Below, piece by piece: positions 53,331-62,560 of a DNA stretch of 64,000 nucleotides; position 1 is the first letter of the stretch, and every line of letters begins with the position of its first letter. The notes under the pieces were generated by a model. That model had not been told where the DNA came from. It saw only the letters and a list, made by a program, of their open reading frames with translations, and did no database searches. A program made the translations under genes and the position numbers. Location of the stretch: assembly GCF_039851965.1 (NCBI RefSeq), contig NZ_CP156674.1, positions 868,001 through 932,000 of the forward strand, in the 5' to 3' direction. Origin of the DNA: Pseudalkalibacillus hwajinpoensis. GTDB lineage: Bacteria > Bacillota > Bacilli > Bacillales > Guptibacillaceae.

Positions 53331-53706
53331 TGCTTCCCCCTTGAGTCTTTATTTTCCGTGGATGCCCCTTAAAATATAGTCATTAAACAGGTTCATTTAT
53401 AACTTGTTTGCCCCATCCACTTCAAGCGCTCGCACTCGTTTTAATTAGTATGTATTGATACTTTCCACTTCGGCCTGCGATTCAAACCAGAGTTTACTGG
53501 AAACTTCAAATAAGGTCTCTTAAATCATTTTAAAAAACACATCAAGAATGCCCCCACAGCAGTCTTTTTCCAACCCTCATCATCGCAAAAATAACTAATA
53601 CAGTTCCTTCTAATTGTTACCATTTACCACTTCTCTAGAAGCTTTCTTCTGTCTATTCGGAATTACCACTAAGGTCAATGGTTCTTTTCACTATCTGAGA
53701 ATCAAA
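53331..53706. other. Gap with no gene seen
   Basis: No frame with a convincing start and ribosome site was found on either strand. One minus-strand run near 53545-53620 reads DDEGWKKTAVGAFLMCFLK but lacks a start; it may be a gene scrap. Confidence 0.5.
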
Positions 53707-53740
53707 TAAAAAAACCCGAAGCATCATGGCTTCAGGCTTT
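53707..53740 (-). terminator. Terminator after small membrane gene
   Basis: CCTGAAGC pairs with GCTTCGGG (G-U pair) over CATGAT, followed by TTTTTTT on the minus strand. Confidence 0.75.
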
Positions 53741-53743
53741 CGA

Positions 53744-53995
53744 TTATAATAGGCCAATGATGGCCCCTAATATTCCGAGTACAATCGCAATAATATACCA
53801 GATTATTGCAAGGATGACGATAATCCACCCAATCATCTTTCGGCCTGTTTGAATAAAGTAAATACCGAGAACAAGCGGTCCGATAATTAATCCGAGTATT
53901 CCCCAGAGGATCGCACTCTTATTCCGTTTTCTGGCATCCATAAATAAGTAAATACCAATTACTAAATTAATAATAAATCCAAATGACAGTTCCAT
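53744..53995 (-). CDS. Small glycine/isoleucine-rich membrane protein
   Basis: An 83-residue protein with three membrane segments (about 4-19, 28-49, 54-82) and a short charged turn (DARKRNKS). ACGAGGTGAGCAG precedes the ATG. Similar small proteins are common in Bacillus with no assigned function. Confidence 0.65.
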   Translation of the reverse strand: MELSFGFIINLVIGIYLFMDARKRNKSAILWGILGLIIGPLVLGIYFIQTGRKMIGWIIVILAIIWYIIAIVLGILGAIIGLL

Positions 53996-54079
53996 CTGCT
54001 CACCTCGTTTCCTCTAAAAAGGTTTCCCTAATGAGAATTCAGTTAAACTGGACTATGCTTTTTTGCATAAAGTCTTACT

Positions 54080-54934
54080 TCAAGCGTGTTCACCAGTATC
54101 AACGACGAGCGTATCGTAAGCAAAAGAGATGTTCTTCCCCTCCGCTTGAAGTTGGTTTTCGACTATTGCAAGCTCATCATAGCTTACGCGGTCAGGCTCT
54201 TCGATGTGTGTTAAATACACTTTATTAACCGTTAGCTTATCGATGATCCCTAGCGTTTGACTCTCCTCCAATAGAACAGGGTGACCTGAACTGATCTGAC
54301 GCTCACCTGTAACCGGATGAAATTCACATACTCCTGTTGGCAATACCGCAAGATCGATCTCCCCAAGATCTGGTGGCTCCCAACCAAATAACTCGTCTGG
54401 TGCAATCAACACTCTACTTTTCTCATCTTCAAACAAAAAGGCGTATACATAATCTTCTGACAGGCGAAACGGCGTGATCGTAACACCATTTATAGTCACA
54501 GTCTCTCCATCTTTAAGTTCATGAAGACTGATGTACTTTTGGCTCTTAAAAAACTCCAGGTGCTGTCCCGTCCCTAATCTTGATTGAAAGTCTACTGCAA
54601 CCTGTTCAGGAACATAAACAGCTGACGTCGTCCCCTGTGCCGGGTGGTTAATCCAATCGGCATTGATTGATTCTAGCACCCTTCTCCCCATCACGTGATC
54701 CGGATGCCAATGTGAATAGAAGACCCCTTCAATTTTGTTAAGGTTCGATCGATTCAACTGCATATAACTATCTTCTGGCGTATCAATTAGGACGTTCGGT
54801 CCGTGTATAAAAACACTTGGTCCGGAACGGCTGTAAGGAACCCCTTTTTCTCTTGCTTCTACACAAACCGTACAGTCACAAAGCGGTCGAGGAATCGACA
54901 TTGCACCACCTGTTCCTAGAAATTCAATTTTCAT
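54080..54934 (-). CDS. Metallo-beta-lactamase-fold hydrolase (PhnP-like)
   Basis: A 284-residue hydrolase with the metal motif SHWHPDH (His75, His77, Asp79, His80), later SGHPVLLEES and THIEEPDR. The N-terminal Cys-rich loop LCDCTVCVEAREKG resembles PhnP-type cyclic phosphodiesterases. There is no phn locus here. Substrate unknown. Confidence 0.83.
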   Translation of the reverse strand: MKIEFLGTGGAMSIPRPLCDCTVCVEAREKGVPYSRSGPSVFIHGPNVLIDTPEDSYMQLNRSNLNKIEGVFYSHWHPDHVMGRRVLESINADWINHPAQGTTSAVYVPEQVAVDFQSRLGTGQHLEFFKSQKYISLHELKDGETVTINGVTITPFRLSEDYVYAFLFEDEKSRVLIAPDELFGWEPPDLGEIDLAVLPTGVCEFHPVTGERQISSGHPVLLEESQTLGIIDKLTVNKVYLTHIEEPDRVSYDELAIVENQLQAEGKNISFAYDTLVVDTGEHA

Positions 54935-55082
54935 CAGTTCACCCCTTCTTTTTTACTATTCTAACGATTCTTCATTTACAAAAAAAGGGCTTATACCCAT
55001 TTCCTTCACAATTTAGACAGTTTGAATCTAAAAACAGAGGGAACACAGCGTATAGATTCTATTATAAGGAGGACGTTTAAAC

Positions 55083-55745
55083 ATGTCTGAACAACAAACT
55101 GAAATGTACCAACTTCCAAGAATCGGTTCGAAAGCACCTGACTTCACGGCAAACACCACACACGGTCAACTTTCACTTGATGACTATAAAGGAAAGTGGT
55201 TCGTCCTCTTTTCGCATCCGGCAGATTTTACACCGGTATGTACTACTGAATTCGTCGCCTTTCAAGAAATTTACCCTGAACTTCATAAATTTGATGTCGA
55301 ATTAATTGGTCTTAGCGTGGATAGCGTTTCTTCCCACCTCGCATGGGTACGTAACATCGAGAAAAACTTTGACACCGAAATTGAATTCCCTGTTATCGCT
55401 GACCTTGACCGTAACGTTGCAACTCGCTATGGAATGATTATGCCTGAGGAAAGTCAGACTGAAACAAGTCGTGCCGTATTCGTTGTTGATGACAAACAGG
55501 TCGTCCGCGCTGTAATCTACTATCCTCTCACCACTGGACGCAACATGAATGAAATTATGAGATTAGTGAAAGCGTTGAAAACAACAGATGACCACGGCGC
55601 ACCTACTCCTGCCAACTGGCAGCCAGGCGATAAAGTGCTCGTATCCCCTCCGAAAACACAGGAAGCCATGAAATCAAGGGAGAAAGAAGAAGATCTGGAA
55701 TGCATTGACTGGTATCTTTGCAAAACGGATTTACCCAACCAATGA
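55083..55745 (+). CDS. 1-Cys-type peroxiredoxin (Prx6-like)
   Basis: A 220-residue peroxiredoxin with active site PADFTPVCTTEF (Cys ~52) and the long Prx6-type C-terminal domain. Later cysteines (LECIDWYLCK, ~208-214) could act in resolution. It reduces peroxides in the cytoplasm. The ATG follows AAGGAGGACGTTTAAAC. The next gene is a Rex-type redox regulator, after a terminator. Confidence 0.92.
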   Translation: MSEQQTEMYQLPRIGSKAPDFTANTTHGQLSLDDYKGKWFVLFSHPADFTPVCTTEFVAFQEIYPELHKFDVELIGLSVDSVSSHLAWVRNIEKNFDTEIEFPVIADLDRNVATRYGMIMPEESQTETSRAVFVVDDKQVVRAVIYYPLTTGRNMNEIMRLVKALKTTDDHGAPTPANWQPGDKVLVSPPKTQEAMKSREKEEDLECIDWYLCKTDLPNQ

Positions 55746-55751
55746 TCCAAA

Positions 55752-55787
55752 AAAACCGGTGGATAACCCATCGGCTCTTTTTTTGAG
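55752..55787 (+). terminator. Terminator after peroxiredoxin gene
   Basis: CCGGTGG pairs with CCATCGG (G-U pair) with a short loop; CTCTTTTTTT follows. Confidence 0.75.
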
Positions 55788-55861
55788 AACATTTTCCAAA
55801 TTGCACTTTGCTAGATAAAGATTATAATAGAGGAGAATGTGTACTTTACGGAGGTTATGTT

Positions 55862-56491
55862 ATGAAAAAGGAAGAAAACAAACTTCCCAATGCAACAATT
55901 AAGCGTCTCCCTCTCTATCTCTCTTATTTAAAAAGGGTGAAGAAATCAGGTCAAAAATCGATATCTTCTGTTGAACTTGGAGACGCACTCAATTTAAAAT
56001 CTGATCTAGTCAGAAGAGACTTTTCTAAGATAAAGGCTCCAGGCCGAAAAGGAAGCGGTTATGAAGTGAAGAAACTCATTACTCACCTGCACCATATCGT
56101 CAATACGAACGCTGAGCCTGAAGCCGCTCTCATCGGTGCCGGACGTCTTGGAACAGCTCTTCTTCACTACAATCACCTTAGAAAGTCATCGCCTAAAATA
56201 AAGATGGCTTTTGACAACAACCCGAAAATTGTTGGGAAAACCATTGCCGGGGTGCCTGTCTATCATATTGATGAGATGAGCGAGCGCTTGACGCCTTTAG
56301 TGACGGTTGCGATCCTTGCGATTCCCGCCGCATCCGCTCAAAGTATTTCAGAGAAGATTGCCGAGACAGGTGTGCTTGGCATTATGAACTTTACATCTGC
56401 ATACCTAAAGCTCCCAGCTAAGATTCATCTTCAACAAATTGATCTGGCAAGAGAACTGGATACACTCGCCTTCCTTATTCATTTCCTATAA
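55862..56491 (+). CDS. rex: Redox-sensing repressor Rex paralogue
   Basis: A 209-residue Rex protein: N-terminal winged helix (ATIKRLPLYLSYLKRV; LKSDLVRRDFSKI), NADH-binding Rossmann domain (ALIGAGRLGTALLHYN, ~85), GIMNFTSAYLKLP and a C-terminal swap helix (IDLARELDTLAFLIHFL). The glycine loop is GAGRLG where standard Rex has GVGNLG, and the wing reads KIKAPGRKGSGY for YFGALGKKGYGY. It may be a second Rex with changed DNA or NADH response. GGAGG site 7 bases before ATG. Confidence 0.85.
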   Translation: MKKEENKLPNATIKRLPLYLSYLKRVKKSGQKSISSVELGDALNLKSDLVRRDFSKIKAPGRKGSGYEVKKLITHLHHIVNTNAEPEAALIGAGRLGTALLHYNHLRKSSPKIKMAFDNNPKIVGKTIAGVPVYHIDEMSERLTPLVTVAILAIPAASAQSISEKIAETGVLGIMNFTSAYLKLPAKIHLQQIDLARELDTLAFLIHFL

Positions 56492-56563
56492 TCGCCAGGA
56501 ACAAAATAAAAAGGCGCCCCCTCATCCCCTTTCCACTTCCTGGAGATGAGCGTTGAAATAGTA

Positions 56564-57169
56564 TTAAAGTTTAGCCTTACGCCTTTTGTTTAATTTAGCA
56601 GGTTCATAGCCGGTGTCAAACATCATACCATTCATTGTCCCTGTTCGATCAATCAAATCTTTTACATTATCGGCATTCAACTCTTCGGCCGCTTTTAGTA
56701 GTATTTGCGCAGATGCCCTCGCATCATCAAGTGCATGGTGATGATCTAACTGAATTCCGAGGTAATCAGATACCACGTTTAATTTATAGCGTGGCAACGT
56801 CCATGTCTTTTTCGAAATATTCACCGTACAATTATAAGCAAGCATTGGATAAGGAAGGTTATACTGATCCAGTACCGCACGAAGTACGCTCATATCAAAC
56901 TGAGCATTATGAGCAACAAGGAATTTCCCTTCCACTAATTCGCTGATCTCCTTATGCCATAGAACATCAAATGAAGGTGCATCAGCCACATCCTCTTTCG
57001 TTATTCCGTGAATACTTACGTTGATTCCTGCAAAATAATTTTGCTTTGGTTTCACTAAACGATAATATTCTCTTATAAGCTGTCCATTCTCATATTCCAC
57101 AAGTCCTATTGAACAGACACTACCTCTTGAAGAATTTGCCGTTTCAAAATCCAGTGCTACGAAATTCAT
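56564..57169 (-). CDS. DEDDh 3'-5' exonuclease (DnaQ-like)
   Basis: A 201-residue exonuclease with ALDFETANSSRGSV (Asp/Glu pair, Exo I), HNAQFDMSVL (Exo II) and HHALDDARASAQI (Exo III, DEDDh). It acts on DNA or RNA 3' ends; specific role unknown. The ATG at 57169 has AAAGGAG 7 bases upstream. It lies 74 bases after the small membrane gene, possibly in the same sigma-W-like unit. Confidence 0.87.
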   Translation of the reverse strand: MNFVALDFETANSSRGSVCSIGLVEYENGQLIREYYRLVKPKQNYFAGINVSIHGITKEDVADAPSFDVLWHKEISELVEGKFLVAHNAQFDMSVLRAVLDQYNLPYPMLAYNCTVNISKKTWTLPRYKLNVVSDYLGIQLDHHHALDDARASAQILLKAAEELNADNVKDLIDRTGTMNGMMFDTGYEPAKLNKRRKAKL

Positions 57170-57242
57170 CTGCAAACTCCTTTAAATAATAGATAAATCT
57201 ATCTTAGAATGTTCTCACCCATTCGTCCACCGATTTGATTGA

Positions 57243-57410
57243 TCATTCATCCCGATTTCGCTGAATTGCGTCAACTTTTTCCTCAATTCTGTTTAACTGT
57301 CGCTTTCTTCTGAATGACTCTCGAATGAAATAGACGATAAGACCGATAGGAACGACTAAAATCACAAGGCTGATCACTTGATAAAGAACATCCCCCCAAT
57401 GAAAATTCAT
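57243..57410 (-). CDS. Small DUF4083-like membrane protein
   Basis: A 55-residue protein: one membrane helix (LYQVISLVILVVPIGLIVYF, ~8-28) and a basic coiled tail (RRKRQLNRIEEKVDAIQRN). AGGAGTGATTTT precedes the ATG. The layout fits DUF4083-type proteins. A sigma-W-like promoter lies 80 bases upstream, suggesting envelope-stress control. Confidence 0.7.
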   Translation of the reverse strand: MNFHWGDVLYQVISLVILVVPIGLIVYFIRESFRRKRQLNRIEEKVDAIQRNRDE

Positions 57411-57491
57411 AAAATCACTCCTATATGTTCGATAATTTGCTTTTTAATATTGGATCATCTTTTAATCTATAGTCAAGCTGTCACTTAAAAT

Positions 57492-57518
57492 TACGATTTT
57501 GTACGTGTAAAGGTTTCA
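57492..57518 (-). promoter_or_regulatory. Sigma-W-like promoter of the small membrane protein gene
   Basis: On the minus strand TGAAAC, a 17-base spacer starting CTTTAC, and CGTA. The -35 is a perfect match and the spacing equals that of the yknW promoter. Confidence 0.65.
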
Positions 57519-57526
57519 CTGATCCT

Positions 57527-57559
57527 AAAAAAAGAATAGCTTTGAATCAGCTATTCTTC
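57527..57559 (-). terminator. Terminator after the PLD-domain gene
   Basis: The stem AGAATAGCT with loop GATTCAA and its complement is followed by TTTTTTT on the minus strand. Confidence 0.85.
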
Positions 57560-57573
57560 AGAAAGATTTAATT

Positions 57574-59538
57574 TTAAGGTGTCGATACCGTACCTCCAGC
57601 TTGAGAATAACGCGCATTAAACTCCTGAACAAACTGGTTTGTAATGCTTGAATCATGGATAATGAGCATGTTCTCATCATTTACGTCATTTCCATTCGTA
57701 CTCCAATTCGTAGAACCTACAATAACCGTTGGATCGCTTTCTGTATCAGCATCAATGATCATTGTTTTACTATGAAGCTTTCGTGATTCTGCATCTTTGT
57801 AAACAGGAGCAGCATTTGCCCAGCGTGTATTAGGATTGTTTGTGCTTCCGCTTACCGTTTGCCCGGTCATTTCAATGCTGGCTGACCACCATTGGTTCCA
57901 GAAACTACTGTCAAATACGCCTTTTACATCGAAGCCAGTAAGTGTTCCCTGCTGGTCATTATAAGAGCCTTCCCACTTATTTTTCAACTCATCAACTAGC
58001 GCTTGATCACTCCATGCAAAAATAGTGAAGTATGTGTTTAAATCTGCTTCTAATTTTACAAGCTCAGCCATATGGTCAACTGCATTATCTCCTGGCGAAA
58101 AGTAGACCTCCATTTTCTTCCCACCAACGGTCAACTCATGCACGGTATTATCTGTTTTACGGGAGCTAAAGTCAGCCCCTTCAACATCAGGGATTAACGT
58201 ACCGCTTCCCCACATCTCGTTAAACTCCGTTTCATAGATCGTAGCAAGCTCTGGAGAATTCACCTCAATAACATGCTGTTGATTTCCATCGAGCACACCA
58301 TTTTGCATATTTTCGTCAGAGCCGTAAAGCCCTGTAACTGTGAAGTTCCAGCTACCTGTAAATACCCATTTGTCATCGATCACCGCAAATTTATTGTGCA
58401 TTTGGTTTCCAGGAGCATAATACGTACCATCACTTTGCTGCTCGGCATCTACAAACAGATAGCCGCTCATTTCCGTATTTCCAACCATTATCGTCTTCTG
58501 TGGAAAATCGTCCGGTGTGGGTGGAAGATTATGATCCGCTCGCTTTACCTGATCTTCAACAGCAAGCATTGGTGAATCAGATAGGATCGTAATGTCATCT
58601 GCCGTTCCAACAACCATGTCTTTCCCTCGCACCATTTCTTCAATGTACAATCTCATTAATTCGAATCGTTCAATATAATGCGGATCTGTTGCATCCTTCG
58701 CATCCGCAATCACGCGAACATCAATCCCTTCGGCTGCTTTGTTAATTAACGCATCAACCACTTTTGGAAGATTTAGTTCATATGTAGCGAAGTCGATACT
58801 CGTTTGTGCCCCATTAATCCGATGCAACAAACGATCTTCGAGGTTTACGTTATAATTCGCTTCATTTCCTGCAACTGCATATTGATCAAGTGCACATTTA
58901 TTAAAATAGACGTTAATTGCATCAGGCGCTTCAGATACTTGATTTAAGTGCTCCGTTGTATCCGTACACCCTTGAGCAGAAGAAGATCCAATTACTGAGT
59001 TCGCTCTCCCAGGTGTCCCTGTTCCTTCTGTATATGTACCAGTAGAGGTTCCCCAATTAGAAGGCTCAGTTCCTCTCGTGTTCGAATCAATTCGTTCCAT
59101 CGTCGCTTTAGAAGCATTATCTCCCCCATGCCAGGCATCAACAGTATCAACTGCCGTTCCACCAGAATCCCTTAGCTCGAGCACCTCACCTGAATTCCCC
59201 ATCGCTCCAGCGTAGTTCTGATTAGCGGAAACTTCTGAAACCGTAGTGTCGTCTGTTCTTTCAAGCACATAATAGCCCTCCGAAGGAATCGTTCCACTTA
59301 GTGAAATAGACGGACTCCCATCAGAAGAAGCAAGTGTCCAACCATCCAGTGATACTGCAGCGCCCGTATTATTATAGAGCTCAATCCATTCATCGTTATA
59401 GCTGACTGTTGTCCCCATCCAGGCAACTTCGTTTACGACGACCTCAGGCGTAGCTGCCTCAGCACTGTTACCTGGCGCTGGTATTGTTAATGTTAATGCA
59501 AGACTAGCAGACGCAAGTAGTTTTACTGTTTTTCTCAT
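57574..59538 (-). CDS. Secreted protein with lamin-tail and two phospholipase D domains
   Basis: A 654-residue exported protein. Signal peptide 1-28 (ending AEAA), a lamin-tail domain (~32-150: VVVNEVAWMGT, DEWIELYNN, GWTLASSDG), then a PLD-like catalytic pair with HNKFAVIDDKW ... GSWNF (~385) and HSKTMIIDADT ... GSTNWS (~600). Both HxK-x4-D sets are complete. Likely an extracellular nuclease or phosphodiesterase that the lamin-tail domain anchors to a surface or substrate. GGGGAGGACAAC before ATG. Confidence 0.87.
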   Translation of the reverse strand: MRKTVKLLASASLALTLTIPAPGNSAEAATPEVVVNEVAWMGTTVSYNDEWIELYNNTGAAVSLDGWTLASSDGSPSISLSGTIPSEGYYVLERTDDTTVSEVSANQNYAGAMGNSGEVLELRDSGGTAVDTVDAWHGGDNASKATMERIDSNTRGTEPSNWGTSTGTYTEGTGTPGRANSVIGSSSAQGCTDTTEHLNQVSEAPDAINVYFNKCALDQYAVAGNEANYNVNLEDRLLHRINGAQTSIDFATYELNLPKVVDALINKAAEGIDVRVIADAKDATDPHYIERFELMRLYIEEMVRGKDMVVGTADDITILSDSPMLAVEDQVKRADHNLPPTPDDFPQKTIMVGNTEMSGYLFVDAEQQSDGTYYAPGNQMHNKFAVIDDKWVFTGSWNFTVTGLYGSDENMQNGVLDGNQQHVIEVNSPELATIYETEFNEMWGSGTLIPDVEGADFSSRKTDNTVHELTVGGKKMEVYFSPGDNAVDHMAELVKLEADLNTYFTIFAWSDQALVDELKNKWEGSYNDQQGTLTGFDVKGVFDSSFWNQWWSASIEMTGQTVSGSTNNPNTRWANAAPVYKDAESRKLHSKTMIIDADTESDPTVIVGSTNWSTNGNDVNDENMLIIHDSSITNQFVQEFNARYSQAGGTVSTP

Positions 59539-59772
59539 GTTGTCCTCCCCAGAAATAAAAGTGCGTACTGTTCCATCTTACATAAATCTACTCTTCGTGC
59601 TAATGTGTTTTTCCTTAATAATTTGTTAATTAAGAATTTACAATCATATAGGAACTAAGTAGAATTCAATTTTGACAGGTCTATTCAGCATAAAAGCGAT
59701 TATTTAGCTGAACGTAGCTGATGGTTGTTGGTCTTTGTCGCAAGATTATAGCTAATCCACACAACAGTCTAT

Positions 59773-59800
59773 CAAAAAAAGGCTGAACAGGTTCAACCTC
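59773..59800 (-). terminator. Terminator after methyltransferase gene
   Basis: GGTTGAA pairs with TTCAGCC (G-U pair) over CCTG, followed by TTTTTTTG on the minus strand. Confidence 0.7.
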
Positions 59801-59822
59801 ATTTTGGGCTTTCTTTAATAAA

Positions 59823-60587
59823 CTACTTATTTTTAAATACTTTAATAATCATCGTTGTTGGAAACTTCCTCGCTTTATATAGAGAATAATACCGATCAGA
59901 GATTTCAGCTTCTTCTCCATCATAACCGGAGCCCACGGCGCTTTCGATAACTTCCTCAATAGTGAATCCCGCTTGAATCAATTCATTTATGTAAGTTGCC
60001 ATTTTTCGTTTATGAAGCACCATTGTCGCGTCCTCACCCTTAAAGTTCTCAAACGTATGAAGACCTTCCTCCTGATAAGATCCATCAAGATAGACACGTC
60101 CATTTTCACTTTTCGCATGAACATAGAGTGGATGATCCCAGCTAAAGATAAATGTTCCGCCCTCTTTTAAATAAGAATAAATTAGTTCAAATGTCGCTCT
60201 AAGCTCGGTCGTCCAGCCAATCGCATAGATCGAATACACGATATCAAAATAATCCTTTGGAAGGTCAATGTCTTGCTCCATCGGGGCACAATACAGATGG
60301 GCTGATAAGTCTTTCAATGTTTCCTCTGCAGCAAGCTTCTGCTCCACAGAAAGATCAACACCCCATAGTTCACTTGCACCGGCCTCTGCCATATAGCGTA
60401 GCGAATGCCCACTCCCATAGCCAATTTCGAGTACTTTTTTATTCTTTACTTCTCCAAATAGTTGGAGCTCTTCCTCAGTTTGCCCGTATGGCCCATATGA
60501 AGGTAACGCATCCACTCCATTAAAATGATGAGCAACTTTGTTCCAGCTTTCTTTATTACGTACAAGAATATCGTTCTTCAATTTCAT
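59823..60587 (-). CDS. Class I SAM-dependent methyltransferase
   Basis: A 254-residue enzyme with the SAM motif VLEIGYGSGHSLRYMAEAGA (~49), acidic LWGVDLS (~74) and DYFDIVYSIYAIGW (~112). The substrate is unknown; it resembles small-molecule methyltransferases. The ATG lies 2 bases after GGAGGAG, so a TTG two codons later may be the real start. Confidence 0.85.
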   Translation of the reverse strand: MKLKNDILVRNKESWNKVAHHFNGVDALPSYGPYGQTEEELQLFGEVKNKKVLEIGYGSGHSLRYMAEAGASELWGVDLSVEQKLAAEETLKDLSAHLYCAPMEQDIDLPKDYFDIVYSIYAIGWTTELRATFELIYSYLKEGGTFIFSWDHPLYVHAKSENGRVYLDGSYQEEGLHTFENFKGEDATMVLHKRKMATYINELIQAGFTIEEVIESAVGSGYDGEEAEISDRYYSLYKARKFPTTMIIKVFKNK

Positions 60588-61129
60588 CTCCTCCAGTCTT
60601 AATTTAAATTCAAGAGATAGGAGGGAAATACCTTTTAATACCTTATTCTACTTAAAGCTCTAGTAAACAGGTGTACAGTAATGATGGTAAGATTGAACAT
60701 TTCCATGAACAATCATGTTATAAATATACTGAATTCGTTGGGTAACCGAACCAACCTGGAATTCCATTTCCAATACGCCTGTGATCCACTTCAATTATGT
60801 CCTTGCAGGGATTACTAGAAATACTGAATGTCAAATCGTTTCTTGCAAATTAGGTCTTACGATGAAAAAAGGAATTTTACAAGAATTGAATTATACGAAA
60901 GGCTTTATGATACCCATTCATTGTGGATTCCTGACTAACTAAACCAGAATTCAAATATCAATGCTGAACCTGGCCATGTACGTTAATAAAATAGTCTTAA
61001 AGCAAATCAATCATAAATAGCCAAATTTCGTCGGGGTCAAAGAATAGCAATAGTTTAAGCTGTTTCATTATTCCAGGACAGACATTGGCCATCCACAGCA
61101 ATCTAAAATCCCAATCATTTAGCAGCACA
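60588..61129. other. 540-base gap with no gene recognised
   Basis: Only short frames occur. The longest with a start, 60862-60945 on the plus strand (27 residues, KKGILQELNYTKGF), has no clear ribosome site. The sequence looks like decayed DNA. Confidence 0.5.
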
Positions 61130-61163
61130 AAGAAGCGGACTCAATTTGAGTCCGCTTCTCTGG
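61130..61163 (-). terminator. Terminator after the dicarboxylate symporter gene
   Basis: The stem AGAAGCGGACTC with loop AAATT and its complement is followed by TTTG on the minus strand, close to the stop at 61168. Confidence 0.75.
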
Positions 61164-61167
61164 TATT

Positions 61168-62358
61168 TCATCCAGCTTTCGCTGCACTTTGTACTGATTT
61201 CTTTTTCGAAGTCAGTCGATCGACAAGTCCTGACAATGCACCGTCACCAGTCACATTGCAAGCTGTACCGAAGCTATCCTGTGCAAGATAGAGAGCAATC
61301 ATAAGGGAGACCATCGTTGAATCGAAGCCAAGCATGCTTTCAAGCAACCCGATGGCAGCCATCACGGCCCCTCCGGGAACACCGGGTGCCGCGATCATCG
61401 TGATACCAAGCATAAGAATGAATGGTATAATCGATGCAAAAGTAGGATCCTGTCCATTTAGAAGCATCACGGCCATCGCACACGATACGATCGTAATTGT
61501 ACTACCTGATAGGTGAATGGTCGCAAGAAGAGGAACACTAAAATCTGCCACCTTCTCGCGTACCCCATTCTTTTTTGTTTGGCGCAGCGTAACTGGAATC
61601 GTCGAAGCTGAAGACTGCGTACCAAGCGCTGTAAAATATGCTGGCATCATTCCTTTTATAAGCTTCAACGGATTTCGTGATGTCGCTGCACCTGTCACGC
61701 TATATTGAATCAAGAGCATCGTCACGTGAAGGAGAATAATCATTATAAACACTTTTGCAAAAACGCTTAAGATTGTTTGCACCTGACCTGCGCTTGTCAT
61801 GTTCGCAAAAATCCCTAATATATGAATCGGAAGAAGCGGGATAATGACAAAACTGATCACTTTCTCAATAATTGTTCTAAACTCAATCATAACGCTCTTA
61901 AGCTGATTCCCCTTCATAGCAGCCATTCCGAGTCCAAGCGTGAAGGCAAGAACAAGGGCAGTCATGACCCCCATGATCGGTGGAATATCTACCTGAAAGA
62001 ACGGTTTTAACAGCGATTCCTCTGGATTTGCCATTTCCGACGCTGCTCCTCCAGTTTCAAGGAATAAAGGATAAAGATTTCGTGCAGCTAAAAACGCTAG
62101 CAGTCCTGCGAGGAACGTTGATAAATAAGCAACAGTAGTTGTTATACCGATTAATTTCCCGGCACCCTTTCCGATCTCCCCGATACCCGGCGCTATAAAT
62201 CCGATAATAATGAGCGGAATGGCGAATCCAAGGAAATTACCGAAAATACCGTTAAATGTAGCGAATAATCGTACGGTCCATTCAGGAAAATAAGCCCCGA
62301 TTACAATACCAAGAGCAATGGCAATAAGAATCCGTGGTAACAGTCCAATTTTCTTCAT
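61168..62358 (-). CDS. Dicarboxylate/amino acid:cation symporter (DAACS)
   Basis: A 396-residue symporter with eight helices, two re-entrant loops and the motifs TALGTQSSASTIPVTL (~245, serine-rich hairpin), GSTITIVSCAMAVM (~290) and DSFGTACNVTGDGAL (~365). It takes up dicarboxylates, glutamate or serine with Na+ or H+. The ATG at 62358 follows GGAGGACACG. The upstream in-frame extension is spurious. Confidence 0.9.
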   Translation of the reverse strand: MKKIGLLPRILIAIALGIVIGAYFPEWTVRLFATFNGIFGNFLGFAIPLIIIGFIAPGIGEIGKGAGKLIGITTTVAYLSTFLAGLLAFLAARNLYPLFLETGGAASEMANPEESLLKPFFQVDIPPIMGVMTALVLAFTLGLGMAAMKGNQLKSVMIEFRTIIEKVISFVIIPLLPIHILGIFANMTSAGQVQTILSVFAKVFIMIILLHVTMLLIQYSVTGAATSRNPLKLIKGMMPAYFTALGTQSSASTIPVTLRQTKKNGVREKVADFSVPLLATIHLSGSTITIVSCAMAVMLLNGQDPTFASIIPFILMLGITMIAAPGVPGGAVMAAIGLLESMLGFDSTMVSLMIALYLAQDSFGTACNVTGDGALSGLVDRLTSKKKSVQSAAKAG

Positions 62359-62560
62359 CGTGTCCTCCATACAAAAACATTTGTCCATCTGAGATGCAAT
62401 ATATGTGTACAATACTAAAGTTTCAGTCACTGCGCAAGACTTTTATGTAAAAAAACTAAAAATCTTTAACACAAAACCTTTTAATGAGTTTTACCAGATA
62501 AGGAGCTCGTCTGCTTTCGTAAACTTAACACCTAGGGATGGGCAATAAAGCAGATACTCT

